From Roseivirga sp. UBA6052 (lineage in GTDB: Bacteria > Bacteroidota > Bacteroidia > Cytophagales > Cyclobacteriaceae): a stretch of 64,000 nt of DNA. This document shows, in pieces, positions 52,260-61,692 of this stretch. Location of the stretch: positions 558,001 through 622,000 of the forward strand of contig DIYO01000001.1 of NCBI GenBank assembly GCA_002427755.1, in the 5' to 3' direction. Under the pieces are notes generated by a model. The model did no database searches. It had not been told where the DNA came from and saw only the letters and a program-made list of their open reading frames with translations. The translations under genes and the position numbers were made by a program. Position 1 is the first letter of the stretch. Each line of letters starts with the position of its first letter.

Positions 52260-54876
52260 TAATTTCTTTAGCCTTACTTACCACATTCGGCAAACCATTC
52301 AAATCCTTACCGCCTGCTGTAGCAAAGAAGGGTTGGCCTCCCCCTCCTCCTTTAATTTCTTTAGCTAACTCTCGAACCATCTGACCGGCATTCAAACTTT
52401 TGCCTGAAACTAAATTCTCGGAGATTACAACTGCAATTTGAGGTTTACCATCAACATTAGCAGCTAGCACGGCCAGTAGGTTGGTCACTTCATTCTTTAA
52501 TTCGAATGAAATTTTCTTGAGGACGTCAGCATTTGGTACTGTCAGATCACTAACCAAAACGTTAACACCATTGGAATCATCTACCTGATTCAATAGGTCT
52601 TGTTTCATCTGTACTGATTGCTTAGCATAAAGTCCCTCAATGGTCTTTGAAAGCTTCTTTTGCTCTTCTATTAAAGCCGTAACCGCTTTGTTTAAGTCCT
52701 TAGGGTTCTTCAGTAACTCTTTAACCTCGTTTAAAGACTTCTCTTGCTCCTGAACATACTCTAAAGCCATTGGCCCTGTTAAGGCTTCAATTCTTCTTAC
52801 ACCTGCAGCTACAGCACTTTCTGATACAATTTTGAAAGTCCCTATGTCACCAGTGGCATTTACATGAGTTCCTCCACAAAGCTCTACCGAATATTTAGGA
52901 TCGAAAGTGATCACACGAACGAAGTCACCATATTTTTCACCAAAGAGTGCCATTGCACCCAATGATTTTGCTTCCTCAATCGGCACATTACGTTTCTCAT
53001 CGAGATTTACATTACCTCTCACCTTTTCATTAACTATTCGCTCGATCTCAGCAATTTGATCCGCTTCAACTTTTGAGAAATGAGAAAAGTCAAATCTCAA
53101 AACCTTTTCAGACACCAATGATCCTTTTTGCTGCACATGATCGCCAAGAACTTCTCGCAATGCTGCGTGTAGTAGATGCGTAGCACTGTGGTTCTTTTTG
53201 ATTAAATCTCTTCTATCAGTATTTACAGATGCTGTAAATGAAGCTGAAGCGTCTTGAGGAACCTTATCGACATATTGAACAATAAGGTCATTCTCTTTTT
53301 GTGTATCAATCACTTTGAGAGTTTCGGATCCGTTTGAAATGGTACCCGTATCTCCAACCTGACCACCACTCTCACCATAGAAAGGGGTCTGTTCAAGAAC
53401 CAATTGAACTACGCTTCTTTTCTTTTCTTTTATCTCTCTGTACTTAATGATATTCGTCTCTACAAGCGTTTGATCATATCCTACAAACTCAGAATGAGCA
53501 TCTATATTGATTTCAACCCAATCACCTTTCTCGGATTCAGCATCGGCTTTAGAACGGCTTTTTTGCTCAGCCATGGCTTTATCAAAACCTGCAGAGTCGA
53601 TTTCATATCCCTGTTCTCTTGCAATTAAGGCTGTTAAATCAACAGGGAAGCCGTAAGTATCATATAATTCGAATACTACCTGACCATCAATAGTCTTGGC
53701 GCCAGACTCATCTAGATTGGTTTTCACCTGTTCTAGTCGTTTAAGACCGTTGTCTAAGGTTCTCAAGAAAGAAGTCTCTTCTTCTTTAATAACTCTTGAT
53801 ATCAGATCAATCTGGCTGACTAATTCATCGAAAAAGCCTTTATACTGATCAGCCAACACGGGAGCCAATTCGAATAAAAATGGAGATTTCAAATCCAAAA
53901 AGGTATAGCCATAGCGCACTGCCCTTCTTAGGATTCTTCTGATAACATATCCAGCTTTATTATTTGATGGTAATTGTCCGTCAGCAATGGCAAAGGATAT
54001 CGCTCTAATGTGATCTACAATTACTCTAATAGCAATATCTGTTTGCTCATCTTTACCATAGTTCACTCCTGCTTTAGCAGATAGTTTCTCAATCAAAGGA
54101 GTAAAGACATCTGTATCATAATTGGAATGCTTTCCTTGTAAGGCCATTGCCAATCGCTCGAATCCCATACCTGTATCAATGTGCATAGCAGGCAGGTTCT
54201 CCAAATGACCATCAGCCTTTCGATCATACTGCATAAAAACGAGGTTCCACACTTCAACCACTTGTGGATGGTCTTGATTTACCAAGTCCTTACCCGGCAC
54301 CTTTGCAATGTCTTCTTCACTTCTTAAGTCGATATGGATTTCAGAACATGGACCACATGGTCCAGTATCACCCATCTCCCAGAAATTATCTTTCTTATCA
54401 CCATTCAGAATGCGCTTTTCATCAATGAAAGCCTTCCAAAAATCATAGGCCTCTTGGTCGAATGCCAAGTTATCTCCTTTATCGCCTTCAAAGACCGTGA
54501 CATACAATCGATCCTTAGGCAGGCCATAAACTTCAGTCAATAACTCCCAAGCCCAGGCAATTGCATCTTTCTTAAAATAATCTCCGAAAGACCAGTTGCC
54601 TAGCATTTCGAACATGGTGTGATGGTAAGTATCAATTCCTACTTCTTCTAGATCGTTATGCTTGCCTGAAACTCTTAGACACTTCTGACTGTTAACTGCT
54701 CGCGTATAGTCCGCTGTACTATTGCCAAGGAACAAGTCCTTGAATTGATTCATACCCGCATTGGTGAACATCAATGTAGGGTCGTTTTTTAGGACCATCG
54801 GTGCAGATGGCACGTATTTATGTCCTTTAGATTCAAAGAATGAAATAAACTTTGATCTGATCTCTTTTGATTGCAT
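52243..54876 (-). CDS. alaS: Alanyl-tRNA synthetase
   Basis: An 877-residue class II synthetase with all domains. The aminoacylation domain is at the N-terminus (MQSKEIRSKFISFFESKGHK, PTLMFTNAGMNQFKDLFLG). The editing domain has HSATHLLHAALREVLGDH and CGGTHV zinc ligands, and the C-terminal DHHA1 domain ends near GGGGGQPFFATAGGK. It charges tRNA(Ala) and edits Ser/Gly errors. The gene is followed by overlapping gatB, then the TlpA gene: a three-gene run on the minus strand. Confidence 0.96.
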   Translation of the reverse strand: MQSKEIRSKFISFFESKGHKYVPSAPMVLKNDPTLMFTNAGMNQFKDLFLGNSTADYTRAVNSQKCLRVSGKHNDLEEVGIDTYHHTMFEMLGNWSFGDYFKKDAIAWAWELLTEVYGLPKDRLYVTVFEGDKGDNLAFDQEAYDFWKAFIDEKRILNGDKKDNFWEMGDTGPCGPCSEIHIDLRSEEDIAKVPGKDLVNQDHPQVVEVWNLVFMQYDRKADGHLENLPAMHIDTGMGFERLAMALQGKHSNYDTDVFTPLIEKLSAKAGVNYGKDEQTDIAIRVIVDHIRAISFAIADGQLPSNNKAGYVIRRILRRAVRYGYTFLDLKSPFLFELAPVLADQYKGFFDELVSQIDLISRVIKEEETSFLRTLDNGLKRLEQVKTNLDESGAKTIDGQVVFELYDTYGFPVDLTALIAREQGYEIDSAGFDKAMAEQKSRSKADAESEKGDWVEINIDAHSEFVGYDQTLVETNIIKYREIKEKKRSVVQLVLEQTPFYGESGGQVGDTGTISNGSETLKVIDTQKENDLIVQYVDKVPQDASASFTASVNTDRRDLIKKNHSATHLLHAALREVLGDHVQQKGSLVSEKVLRFDFSHFSKVEADQIAEIERIVNEKVRGNVNLDEKRNVPIEEAKSLGAMALFGEKYGDFVRVITFDPKYSVELCGGTHVNATGDIGTFKIVSESAVAAGVRRIEALTGPMALEYVQEQEKSLNEVKELLKNPKDLNKAVTALIEEQKKLSKTIEGLYAKQSVQMKQDLLNQVDDSNGVNVLVSDLTVPNADVLKKISFELKNEVTNLLAVLAANVDGKPQIAVVISENLVSGKSLNAGQMVRELAKEIKGGGGGQPFFATAGGKDLNGLPNVVSKAKEIIAGLV

Positions 54877-54901
54877 AAGGGAATTATTTGAAAAGCGACT
54901 A

Positions 54902-54951
54902 GTTCAAATATTTTAGTATTTTTGAACAATCCGCTTTAGCGTGCAAAGGCA
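54902..54951. promoter_or_regulatory. Divergent promoter region between alaS and the M23 peptidase
   Basis: TATTTTTG (54917-54924) is a perfect -7 element facing the peptidase gene. Read on the minus strand, TGCCTTTG at 54944-54951 is a one-mismatch element facing alaS. GTTCAAA (54902-54908) and TTTGAAC (54921-54927) make an inverted repeat that overlaps the plus-strand -7 element, so a dimeric regulator could bind there. Confidence 0.5.
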
Positions 54952-54983
54952 CAAAATTAGGAGATTTTCAAAAAGGATTCTTA

Positions 54984-55976
54984 ATGTCAAAAATAAAATA
55001 TTACTACGATACCGAGACTTGCAAATACGAGCGTGTACGGGTCAAAAAACGTGATGTAGTGATAAATGCGCTAGGGTTTCTATCACTTGCCATCGTACTC
55101 GCAGTGGGTATTTTAGTTGTACTCAGTCAGTACTTCGAGTCTCCTAAAGAAATGGCACTCAAAAAAGAAAATGAGGAGCTTAAACTTTACTACGATTTAA
55201 TGCAAGATCAAATCGTGAATATGGACGACATGCTCGGAGTACTTCAAGAAAAAGATGATCAGGTTTATCGTACCGTTTTTGAAGCTGAGCCCATACCTGA
55301 AACAGTAAGAGAAGCAGGTTCTGGTGGTGTATTGAAATACCGTAATCTTCTTGAAAGTGATCTTGAGAATAAAGAACTGGTAGTCGGAACACTTGAGAAA
55401 ATCGACAAGGTCAAGAAGAAAATGTACATCCAGACTAAGTCTTATGACGAGATCATGGATTTAGCACTAAATAGAGAAGCCTTCTACAGAGCTATGCCGG
55501 CTATTCAGCCCGTTTCTAATAAAGAACTGAGAAGGCTATCAAGTGGATTTGGTCGTAGACTGGATCCAATACTGAAAGTAAAGAAAATGCACTATGGTGT
55601 GGATTTTTCGGCACCTCAGGGTACTCCTATCTATGCCACAGCAGATGGGCGCGTTAGCGTTCAGAGAAAGTTAACCACAAACATCGGTTGGTATATCAAA
55701 ATCGATCATGGCTATGGCTTTGAAACCCTTTATGGACACATGAGTAGATTTGCTGTTAATCAAGATGATTATGTAAAAAGAGGTCAAATAATAGGATACG
55801 TTGGTAATACTGGAAAAAGTACTGCCCCGCACTGCCACTATGAGGTGCATAAGAATGGAAAAAAGGTAAATCCCGTGTTCTATTTCTACCAAGATTTAAA
55901 CGCTGAAGAGTTTGATGAAATACTCAGATTAGCCTCTATTGAAAACCAATCTCTGGGCTCAACTTCTAGCAGATAA
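54984..55976 (+). CDS. M23-family peptidoglycan metallopeptidase, membrane-anchored
   Basis: A 330-residue protein with one N-terminal membrane helix (about 30-49), a coiled-coil stretch (about 55-100) and a C-terminal LytM domain. HYGVDFSAPQGTPIYA (from His203) gives the first zinc ligands, and YGHMSRF and HCHYEV (His282, His284) the rest. All ligands look intact, so it probably cuts peptidoglycan cross-links in the periplasm, as elongation- or division-linked endopeptidases do. An unusual divergent promoter with an inverted repeat precedes it. Confidence 0.88.
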   Translation: MSKIKYYYDTETCKYERVRVKKRDVVINALGFLSLAIVLAVGILVVLSQYFESPKEMALKKENEELKLYYDLMQDQIVNMDDMLGVLQEKDDQVYRTVFEAEPIPETVREAGSGGVLKYRNLLESDLENKELVVGTLEKIDKVKKKMYIQTKSYDEIMDLALNREAFYRAMPAIQPVSNKELRRLSSGFGRRLDPILKVKKMHYGVDFSAPQGTPIYATADGRVSVQRKLTTNIGWYIKIDHGYGFETLYGHMSRFAVNQDDYVKRGQIIGYVGNTGKSTAPHCHYEVHKNGKKVNPVFYFYQDLNAEEFDEILRLASIENQSLGSTSSR

Positions 55977-56040
55977 TTCTTTTTTATCAATTAAGTAAAC
56001 CTTAAAGTTCTTCTTTCAAGTTTTTTGGTAACTTGCTGAT

Positions 56041-56379
56041 ATGCCGTACAAAGAGAAACCGATAGTTAAAAAGTACTTCACCATTGGTGAGGTAGCTAAA
56101 GAACTAGGTGTGGCTACTTCTCTTATTCGTTTTTGGGAAACACAATTCGATTTTATTCGACCTAAAAAGAATGCTAAAGGCAACCGTAAATACACGCAAG
56201 ACGATCTCAAAAAACTCAAACTAGTTTATCATCTCGTTAAGGAAAGAGGATTCACCTTACAAGGTGCTTATGACCACATAAAGCATAGCAAAGATAGTAT
56301 TGATGATAAGGCGGAAATGATCGCTTCTTTGCAAAGAATTAAAGGCTTTTTAGTGGACATGAAGAACAACCTTCCATGA
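56041..56379 (+). CDS. MerR-family transcriptional regulator
   Basis: A 112-residue protein with the MerR winged helix at its N-terminus (YFTIGEVAKELGVATSLIRFWETQF, then KGNRKYTQDDLKKLKLVYHLV) and only a short C-terminal helix. It thus lacks the usual cysteine-rich or ligand-binding tail. This short form is widespread in Bacteroidota next to M23 peptidase and dprA genes. The stop overlaps dprA by four bases (ATGA). Target unknown. Confidence 0.85.
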   Translation: MPYKEKPIVKKYFTIGEVAKELGVATSLIRFWETQFDFIRPKKNAKGNRKYTQDDLKKLKLVYHLVKERGFTLQGAYDHIKHSKDSIDDKAEMIASLQRIKGFLVDMKNNLP

Positions 56380-57482
56380 CAGAAGAAAAGCGTTACCAGG
56401 TGGCGCTATCGGTAATTCCTCACATCGGACCAGTGATTTCTAAGCAGCTCATTAATTTAATGGGTTCAGCAAAAGAAGTACTAAATGCTAAACCCGGTAA
56501 ACTCAGCAAAATTGAGGGAGTTGGCCCAAAACTTCTTGAAAAACTCAGAACTACTGACAGCTATCTAAAAACAGCTGACCTGATTCTTTCAAACTCTCAG
56601 AAAAAAGATATAGAAGTCCATTTCTATCTAGACAAAACGTATCCTAAGCGCTTGAATCAAGTACCGGATGCACCGCTGGTAATTTATAAGAAAGGCAATG
56701 GTACACTTAATCCTAAGAAAGCTATTGGGATTGTAGGAACCCGAAAGGCAACAAAATACGGACATCAAGTAACGGAACAGATTGTTTCTGAAGCAAAATC
56801 TTTAGGCGTTCAAATTATCTCTGGCCTAGCCTATGGCATAGATGTAAGAAGTCATAAAGCGGCAATGAAAGAAGATTTGGAGACTTTCGGAGTCTTAGCT
56901 TGTGGACTTGATTATGTTTACCCAACTCGGCATGCAAACTATGCTAAAGAAATGCAATTAAAAGGTGGCTTGATCAGTGAGTACGCGACAGGAACAAAGG
57001 CCGATGCGCGTTTCTTTCCAGCGAGAAACCGAATTATCGCTGGTCTTTCAGATGCGATAATCGTTGTAGAAGCTGCTAAAAAAGGAGGTGCCCTGATCAC
57101 AGCAAATATCGCCAATGGCTATAATAGACCGGTTTTCGCAGTTCCGGGAGAGTTGGGCAATTCTTATTCTGAGGGCTGTAATCTTTTAATTAAGAATTTA
57201 AAAGCCCAAATCTATACTTCGTTTAACGATGTAGTTGAGGAATTGAATTGGGATCTTAAAAAGGAAGAAGAACAAAAAGAGAAGGAAACTCAGATTAAGC
57301 AACTAGAAGGTAAAGAAGCAAAAGTAGTCAAAGTGCTTTTTGAACATGGCCAACAAATGGCTTTAGACCAGTTGGCATGGTCATCACAGATTCCGCTAAA
57401 TCAATTGGCTTCTGTATTACTACAGTTAGAGTTTAAAGGCCTAATCAAAGTCCTACCTGGCAATGAGTATAAACTCACTTAA
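56376..57482 (+). CDS. dprA: DNA-processing protein DprA
   Basis: A 368-residue DprA/Smf. Residues 1-65 hold helix-hairpin-helix motifs (VIPHIGPVISKQL, KIEGVGPKLLEKL). The Rossmann-like core has GIVGTRKATKYGHQ, GLAYGIDVRSHKAA, FFPARNRIIAGLSDAI and VVEAAKKGGALITA. The C-terminal winged helix ends the protein. It loads RecA on incoming single-stranded DNA during transformation. Coupled to the MerR gene; convergent with the next gene by a 4-base overlap. Confidence 0.94.
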   Translation: MTEEKRYQVALSVIPHIGPVISKQLINLMGSAKEVLNAKPGKLSKIEGVGPKLLEKLRTTDSYLKTADLILSNSQKKDIEVHFYLDKTYPKRLNQVPDAPLVIYKKGNGTLNPKKAIGIVGTRKATKYGHQVTEQIVSEAKSLGVQIISGLAYGIDVRSHKAAMKEDLETFGVLACGLDYVYPTRHANYAKEMQLKGGLISEYATGTKADARFFPARNRIIAGLSDAIIVVEAAKKGGALITANIANGYNRPVFAVPGELGNSYSEGCNLLIKNLKAQIYTSFNDVVEELNWDLKKEEEQKEKETQIKQLEGKEAKVVKVLFEHGQQMALDQLAWSSQIPLNQLASVLLQLEFKGLIKVLPGNEYKLT

Positions 57483-58804
57483 TCCCAATGCTGGCCAATG
57501 GTATATGTGCCTTCTTGCCCTATTCTAAACAAATCATAAACCAGATTATGAATTCTAGGGCGTACATTGAGTTCGTATATCTTTCTACTATCTCGTGTGG
57601 GATGCACTCTATTTGAAAGGAATACAAACAAGAGATCATTCTTAGGGTCTGCCCAAACTAAAGTACCCGTATAACCTGTATGCCCATAACTCTCAGGACT
57701 AGCACCTCTCGCCACACTACTCGCGTTAAACCTATAATCAACCAATGGCTTGTCCCAACCAAGACCTCTCCTATTTCCTGATTCACAAAACTGACATCTG
57801 GTAAACTCTTCAATGGTTGAAGGCTTTAAATACTGTTTACCATCATAAACACCATCATTCAGTAGCATTTGATAAACCTTGGCTAAATCCATTGCATTAC
57901 TAAATAGACCCGCGTTGCCTGAAACACCTTTCATCATAGCCGCACCCTCGTCATGCACAACGCCATGCAAAGTCTGCATTCTAAAGAATGAATCTACTTC
58001 TGTCGGAACAATCTCATCTAAAACGAATCGATCTGTTGGATTAAAACCCATTGTTTTAGAGCCTAATGGGCCATAAAATTGCTCTTGTAAATATTGATCA
58101 AAGGTTTTGTCAGTTAGCCTTTCCACCAATTCAGGAATAAGGTAAAAGGTAAGACCTGAGTATAAGTAGCTTTTGTCATCACTTACTTTAGACTTCTTGA
58201 TCATCTTATAGATTTTCTTTTCTATAAAGTCTTTGTGCATAAAGAGGTCAGATTCTGAAAGTCTAAAAGGGTAATTTGCGGATGAATCGCTACTAACGGT
58301 TTTAGACTTGAACTTTCCTTTTTTATTCTGGCTTTCAGACCAGTAAGGGATCCATGCTCTCAAGCCCGCCTGATGCGCCAGTACATCTCTCATAACAAGA
58401 TCCTTCTTTTTACCCTTCGCCACTTTAGGGAAGTAAAATCCCATAGTCTGATCTGGATCGAATAAACCGTCATCATAAAGCTTCATCAAAGCCAAGGTTG
58501 CGGCTGTTGTCTTGGTAACGGATGCTAAATCGTAGATATCTGTCAGTTGTACCTCACGCGCTTTGCTGTAAGTATGATACCCATAAGCTCTATGAAAAAA
58601 GACTTTTCCATCTTTAGCCAAAAGTATTTGACCACCTGGAAATGCTGTTGAATCAATGGCTTGCTCCATTATCTTATCAATCTCTCGGTTAAGGATAGCG
58701 CCTTTAATACCTAGAGACTCAGAATCGACAGCCTCTAAAACTTGATTTTGAGCCTGAACAAAGTGTGATAAAACAATAAGTAAAACGAAAAAATATCTTT
58801 TCAT
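57479..58804 (-). CDS. Serine hydrolase of the beta-lactamase/penicillin-binding-protein family
   Basis: A 441-residue secreted protein (signal peptide about 1-18, ..FVQAQ). SVTKTTAA is the SxxK nucleophile motif, YSGLTFYLIPELVE supplies the tyrosine of the YxN-like motif, and GHTGYTGT corresponds to the KTG/HTG motif. This is the class C-like beta-lactamase/esterase fold, used for D-Ala-D-Ala peptidases, esterases or amidases. Bacteroidota have many copies, some linked to muropeptide use. It is one base downstream of the HMG-CoA lyase gene. Confidence 0.88.
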   Translation of the reverse strand: MKRYFFVLLIVLSHFVQAQNQVLEAVDSESLGIKGAILNREIDKIMEQAIDSTAFPGGQILLAKDGKVFFHRAYGYHTYSKAREVQLTDIYDLASVTKTTAATLALMKLYDDGLFDPDQTMGFYFPKVAKGKKKDLVMRDVLAHQAGLRAWIPYWSESQNKKGKFKSKTVSSDSSANYPFRLSESDLFMHKDFIEKKIYKMIKKSKVSDDKSYLYSGLTFYLIPELVERLTDKTFDQYLQEQFYGPLGSKTMGFNPTDRFVLDEIVPTEVDSFFRMQTLHGVVHDEGAAMMKGVSGNAGLFSNAMDLAKVYQMLLNDGVYDGKQYLKPSTIEEFTRCQFCESGNRRGLGWDKPLVDYRFNASSVARGASPESYGHTGYTGTLVWADPKNDLLFVFLSNRVHPTRDSRKIYELNVRPRIHNLVYDLFRIGQEGTYTIGQHWD

Positions 58805-58805
58805 A

Positions 58806-59648
58806 TCAGGCAGGAAAAACTGTTGAACTCATTAATAATGCTTCTTCAAATCTTTTTTGATCAATACCCAAATCAAGGTCTTTTAATGAAGCAAGCAAAG
58901 TCTCAGTTGCTATGTTACCAGTTAGATCATCCTTCGCCATGGGGCATCCGCCATATCCTTTAATTGCTGAATCGAATCTCTGGCACCCGGCCTGAATGGC
59001 AGCTTCAATCTTTTCTCTAGCAGTATCAGGTGTTGAATGGAAATGGGCACCTATCTCCAAATCGGGAAAGGCTTTAATATTGGCTTTAAATATATTACTG
59101 ATAAGTGAAGGTTCAGCTGATCCAATTGTGTCTGCCAAGCTCACAATTTTAATATCTAAGTCAGCAAGCTTGGTCACAAATTCACCTACCACATTTTCAT
59201 TGTAGGGTTCTCCATAAGGATTCCCAAACCCCATGGATATGTAAGTAACTAGGGTCTTATCTTGCTTAATGCATAAATTCTGAATATCAGAAACTACCTG
59301 CAAGGCCTCATTAACAGTCTTGTTCGTATTCCTCATTTGAAATTGCTCAGAAATAGACAATGGAAATCCTAAATATCTAATCTCTTCAAATTCGCAAGCA
59401 TCTTGGGCACCGCGCAGGTTTGCGACTATAGCTAACAAATGAGACTTAGAATATTCAAGATTCAATTTAGCCAGGACATCAGCAGTATCTTTTAACTGCG
59501 GAATTGCCTTAGGAGAAACAAAGCTACCAAAGTCGATGGTATCAAAACCAACTCTTAAGAGTTGGTTTATGTAAGCAGCTTTCTTCTCTGTAGGGATAAA
59601 CTCATGGATGCCTTGCATAGCATCTCTAGGGCACTCAACTATTTTCAC
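58806..59648 (-). CDS. mvaB: Hydroxymethylglutaryl-CoA lyase
   Basis: A 280-residue HMGL-like TIM-barrel enzyme. VECPRDAMQGI gives the N-terminal motif with the catalytic Arg-Asp pair, GAHFHSTPDTAREKI the metal-binding HxH, and GYGGCPMAKDDLTGN the late loop with the active-site cysteine. It splits HMG-CoA into acetoacetate and acetyl-CoA in leucine degradation. The start is GTG 59648. A one-base gap links it to the serine hydrolase gene, a surprising operon partner. Confidence 0.88.
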   Translation of the reverse strand: MKIVECPRDAMQGIHEFIPTEKKAAYINQLLRVGFDTIDFGSFVSPKAIPQLKDTADVLAKLNLEYSKSHLLAIVANLRGAQDACEFEEIRYLGFPLSISEQFQMRNTNKTVNEALQVVSDIQNLCIKQDKTLVTYISMGFGNPYGEPYNENVVGEFVTKLADLDIKIVSLADTIGSAEPSLISNIFKANIKAFPDLEIGAHFHSTPDTAREKIEAAIQAGCQRFDSAIKGYGGCPMAKDDLTGNIATETLLASLKDLDLGIDQKRFEEALLMSSTVFPA

Positions 59649-59681
59649 TATTCAAGTTTAAAACTCTAAAAGCGTACAAAC

Positions 59682-59712
59682 AAAAAACCCTGGCCTTATT
59701 CAGACCAGGGCT
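59682..59712 (-). terminator. Rho-independent terminator after the fasciclin gene
   Basis: On the minus strand CCCTGG (59705-59710) pairs with CCAGGG (59688-59693) over an 11-base loop and is followed by TTTTTT. It ends the fasciclin transcript before mvaB. Confidence 0.85.
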
Positions 59713-59734
59713 CAACCTTAAAATCAAAAAAGAC

Positions 59735-60220
59735 TTACATGTTCGGAGGTAAGATTACCTTATCGATAACATGTACTACTCCGTTTGATGCCATTACATC
59801 AGCTGCAACCACTTTAGCATCATTGATCTTAGCTCCTCCTTTAAGAGAAACTTTTACTTTAGATCCTTGAACCGTTCCAGCTTCCATTCCTTCTTTCAAG
59901 TCAGTAGATTTAACTTTACCAGCAACTACGTGGTAAGTCAATACTGCGATTAATTTATCTTTATTCTCTGGCTTTAATAGTGATTCCACAGTTCCTGCAG
60001 GAAGTGCAGCAAAAGCATCGTTAGTCGGTGCAAAAACAGTGAAAGGACCATCACCTTGAAGAGTCTCAACAAGACCGGCAGCTTTAACAGCAGCTACAAG
60101 AGTTGAAAGATTTTCGTTACCCACAGCAAGACCTACAATATCTTTAGATTGAGCATTTGCAGAAAAAGACACAGCAGCTACTAAAGCTAGAGTGAAAATA
60201 GATTTGATTATTGTTTTCAT
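59735..60220 (-). CDS. Secreted fasciclin-domain protein
   Basis: A 161-residue protein with a signal peptide (1-23, ..SFSANA) and one complete FAS1 domain: LSTLVAAVKAAGLVETLQGDGPFTVFAPTNDAF is the H1 region, YHVVAGKV the central YH motif, and GVVHVIDKVILPP the H2 motif. FAS1 domains mediate adhesion or binding of small ligands. It lies just downstream of an ECF sigma/anti-sigma pair on the same strand, with 71 bases between, so sigma control is likely. Confidence 0.92.
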   Translation of the reverse strand: MKTIIKSIFTLALVAAVSFSANAQSKDIVGLAVGNENLSTLVAAVKAAGLVETLQGDGPFTVFAPTNDAFAALPAGTVESLLKPENKDKLIAVLTYHVVAGKVKSTDLKEGMEAGTVQGSKVKVSLKGGAKINDAKVVAADVMASNGVVHVIDKVILPPNM

Positions 60221-60291
60221 AATTTTGATAGTTATAATTTTTGTTAACTACCCCTATTACGACTGCCAGATTGCAGTTGGATTTCTTTTGT

Positions 60292-61134
60292 TTAACTTTT
60301 TTTCAAAAATCCTTTAACAAAAGTCTTGTCAACGGTGGCAATTGGGCTTCCACCCTCTTTTTCAAGGGTAACCGCAAACGCTCGAACATTGCCTTTAATC
60401 ACTTTTAATTCTTGAATCAACTGAGAATGATCAAAAATACCTGCATCAATTGGCGCTAGGCCCGGCTTAATCGCCCATAACTGATATTGGTGCCCATGAG
60501 GTGGCTCTGGCAGGTTATCTACACTTATGAAGACTGAATTCGTCTTCTTATTCCAGAATACATTAGCAAACGACTCAGGAGCTACATCTAATCCATCCAT
60601 TCTTACGTGGATATTATCTTCGTTTAAGAAATGAGCAATTCTCAAAGAAGCATACTCCAATTCCATTTTTTGATCGCTAGCAAGATCTGCCAAAATAGTC
60701 TGCTCCTCCCTTAAAGATTCCATGTTAGTCTGCAGCACATCGGCTCTATCTTTAGCGCTCTTGAACTCCGTAAAAAATATGTAGTTGAAACCTAAACTGA
60801 TCACAAGTAGAATACTAGCGGCAATTGACCAAACCGGTACTATATTAACACGCTGTATCTGAACTTCTTTTTCAGATGATTCGATCTCAGCAAAAAACCT
60901 TTCTTTTTCATCTTCCCTTATGGCATCTAGCGCTTTAGAAAGAATTCGAGAAGGGGGCTGCTGATCAGTTGATTTAGCATAAGACGAAACGCTCTCTCGC
61001 ATTTCATCAAGTTCTTGCTTGATTACAGGATATATACCAGCAAGACGATCAACCTCTTGCATCTCAACCTCATTAAGCTCTCCAGCCAAATAAGACTCTA
61101 AAATCCCTGAACTTATGTATTCCTTAATATTCAC
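60292..61134 (-). CDS. Anti-sigma factor, RskA-like
   Basis: A 280-residue protein starting at GTG 61134, directly after the sigma stop. Residues 1-60 are a zinc-free anti-sigma-like helical domain (SYLAGELNEVEMQEVDRLA). One membrane helix follows (about 98-118, VWSIAASILLVISLGF), then a coiled coil. A periplasmic RskA C-terminal domain ends the protein (VFISVDNLPEPPHGHQYQLWAI, DAGIF, VTLEKEGGS). It would hold the sigma factor at the membrane until periplasmic proteolysis frees it. Confidence 0.9.
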   Translation of the reverse strand: MNIKEYISSGILESYLAGELNEVEMQEVDRLAGIYPVIKQELDEMRESVSSYAKSTDQQPPSRILSKALDAIREDEKERFFAEIESSEKEVQIQRVNIVPVWSIAASILLVISLGFNYIFFTEFKSAKDRADVLQTNMESLREEQTILADLASDQKMELEYASLRIAHFLNEDNIHVRMDGLDVAPESFANVFWNKKTNSVFISVDNLPEPPHGHQYQLWAIKPGLAPIDAGIFDHSQLIQELKVIKGNVRAFAVTLEKEGGSPIATVDKTFVKGFLKKS

Positions 61135-61692
61135 TTATACTACTGCTCTCAGGTGCTTAATCGCTAACCTAATTCTTGTTTTCACCGTACCTAATGGCAA
61201 GTCTAGTTTCTGGGCAATCTCTTTATGAGTAAAACCCTCTATAAAAGACATGTTGATCAACTCCCTTTGATTCTCAGGCAATTGATCTAACAATTGTTTT
61301 AAATACATCTGATCAATAGAGCTATCTACAGATACCTCCTCAGCTATATTTACGAGTTCAGGACCCCTCCTAGATTCTTCAGTTATTCTAAAATCTTTGG
61401 TACGGGTCTTATCAATTGCTGAATTCTTTGCTATTCTAACTAACCATGAGAATAGACTACCTTTTTCAGCATCAAACTGATCGAACTTTTGCCAAACTTT
61501 CAACAAAACATTCATCAACACATCTTCAGCCATCTGCTCATCATAGATTACTTTCCTAATTACATTCATTAGGAAACTTCCATAATGATCGAAGATTAAG
61601 CTAATACCGCTTTTATCCTTCTCAAATAAGAGATAGACAATTCTTTCATCAACAGTAGTTTCTGCTGTTAAATGTGGTACCGGATGAGTCAA
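61135..61692 (-). CDS. ECF RNA polymerase sigma factor (SigK-like)
   Basis: A 185-residue ECF sigma. Region 2 is IFDHYGSFLMNVIRKVIYDEQMAEDVLMNVLLKVWQKFDQFD, with KGSLFSWLVRIAKNSAIDKTR. Region 4 is LDQLPENQRELINMSFIEGFTHKEIAQKLDLPLGTVKTRIR. The linker between them is short. No ATG precedes region 2, so TTG 61692 is the best start. It pairs with the RskA-like anti-sigma encoded with no gap. Targets probably include the operon itself and the fasciclin gene. Confidence 0.9.
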   Translation of the reverse strand: MTHPVPHLTAETTVDERIVYLLFEKDKSGISLIFDHYGSFLMNVIRKVIYDEQMAEDVLMNVLLKVWQKFDQFDAEKGSLFSWLVRIAKNSAIDKTRTKDFRITEESRRGPELVNIAEEVSVDSSIDQMYLKQLLDQLPENQRELINMSFIEGFTHKEIAQKLDLPLGTVKTRIRLAIKHLRAVV

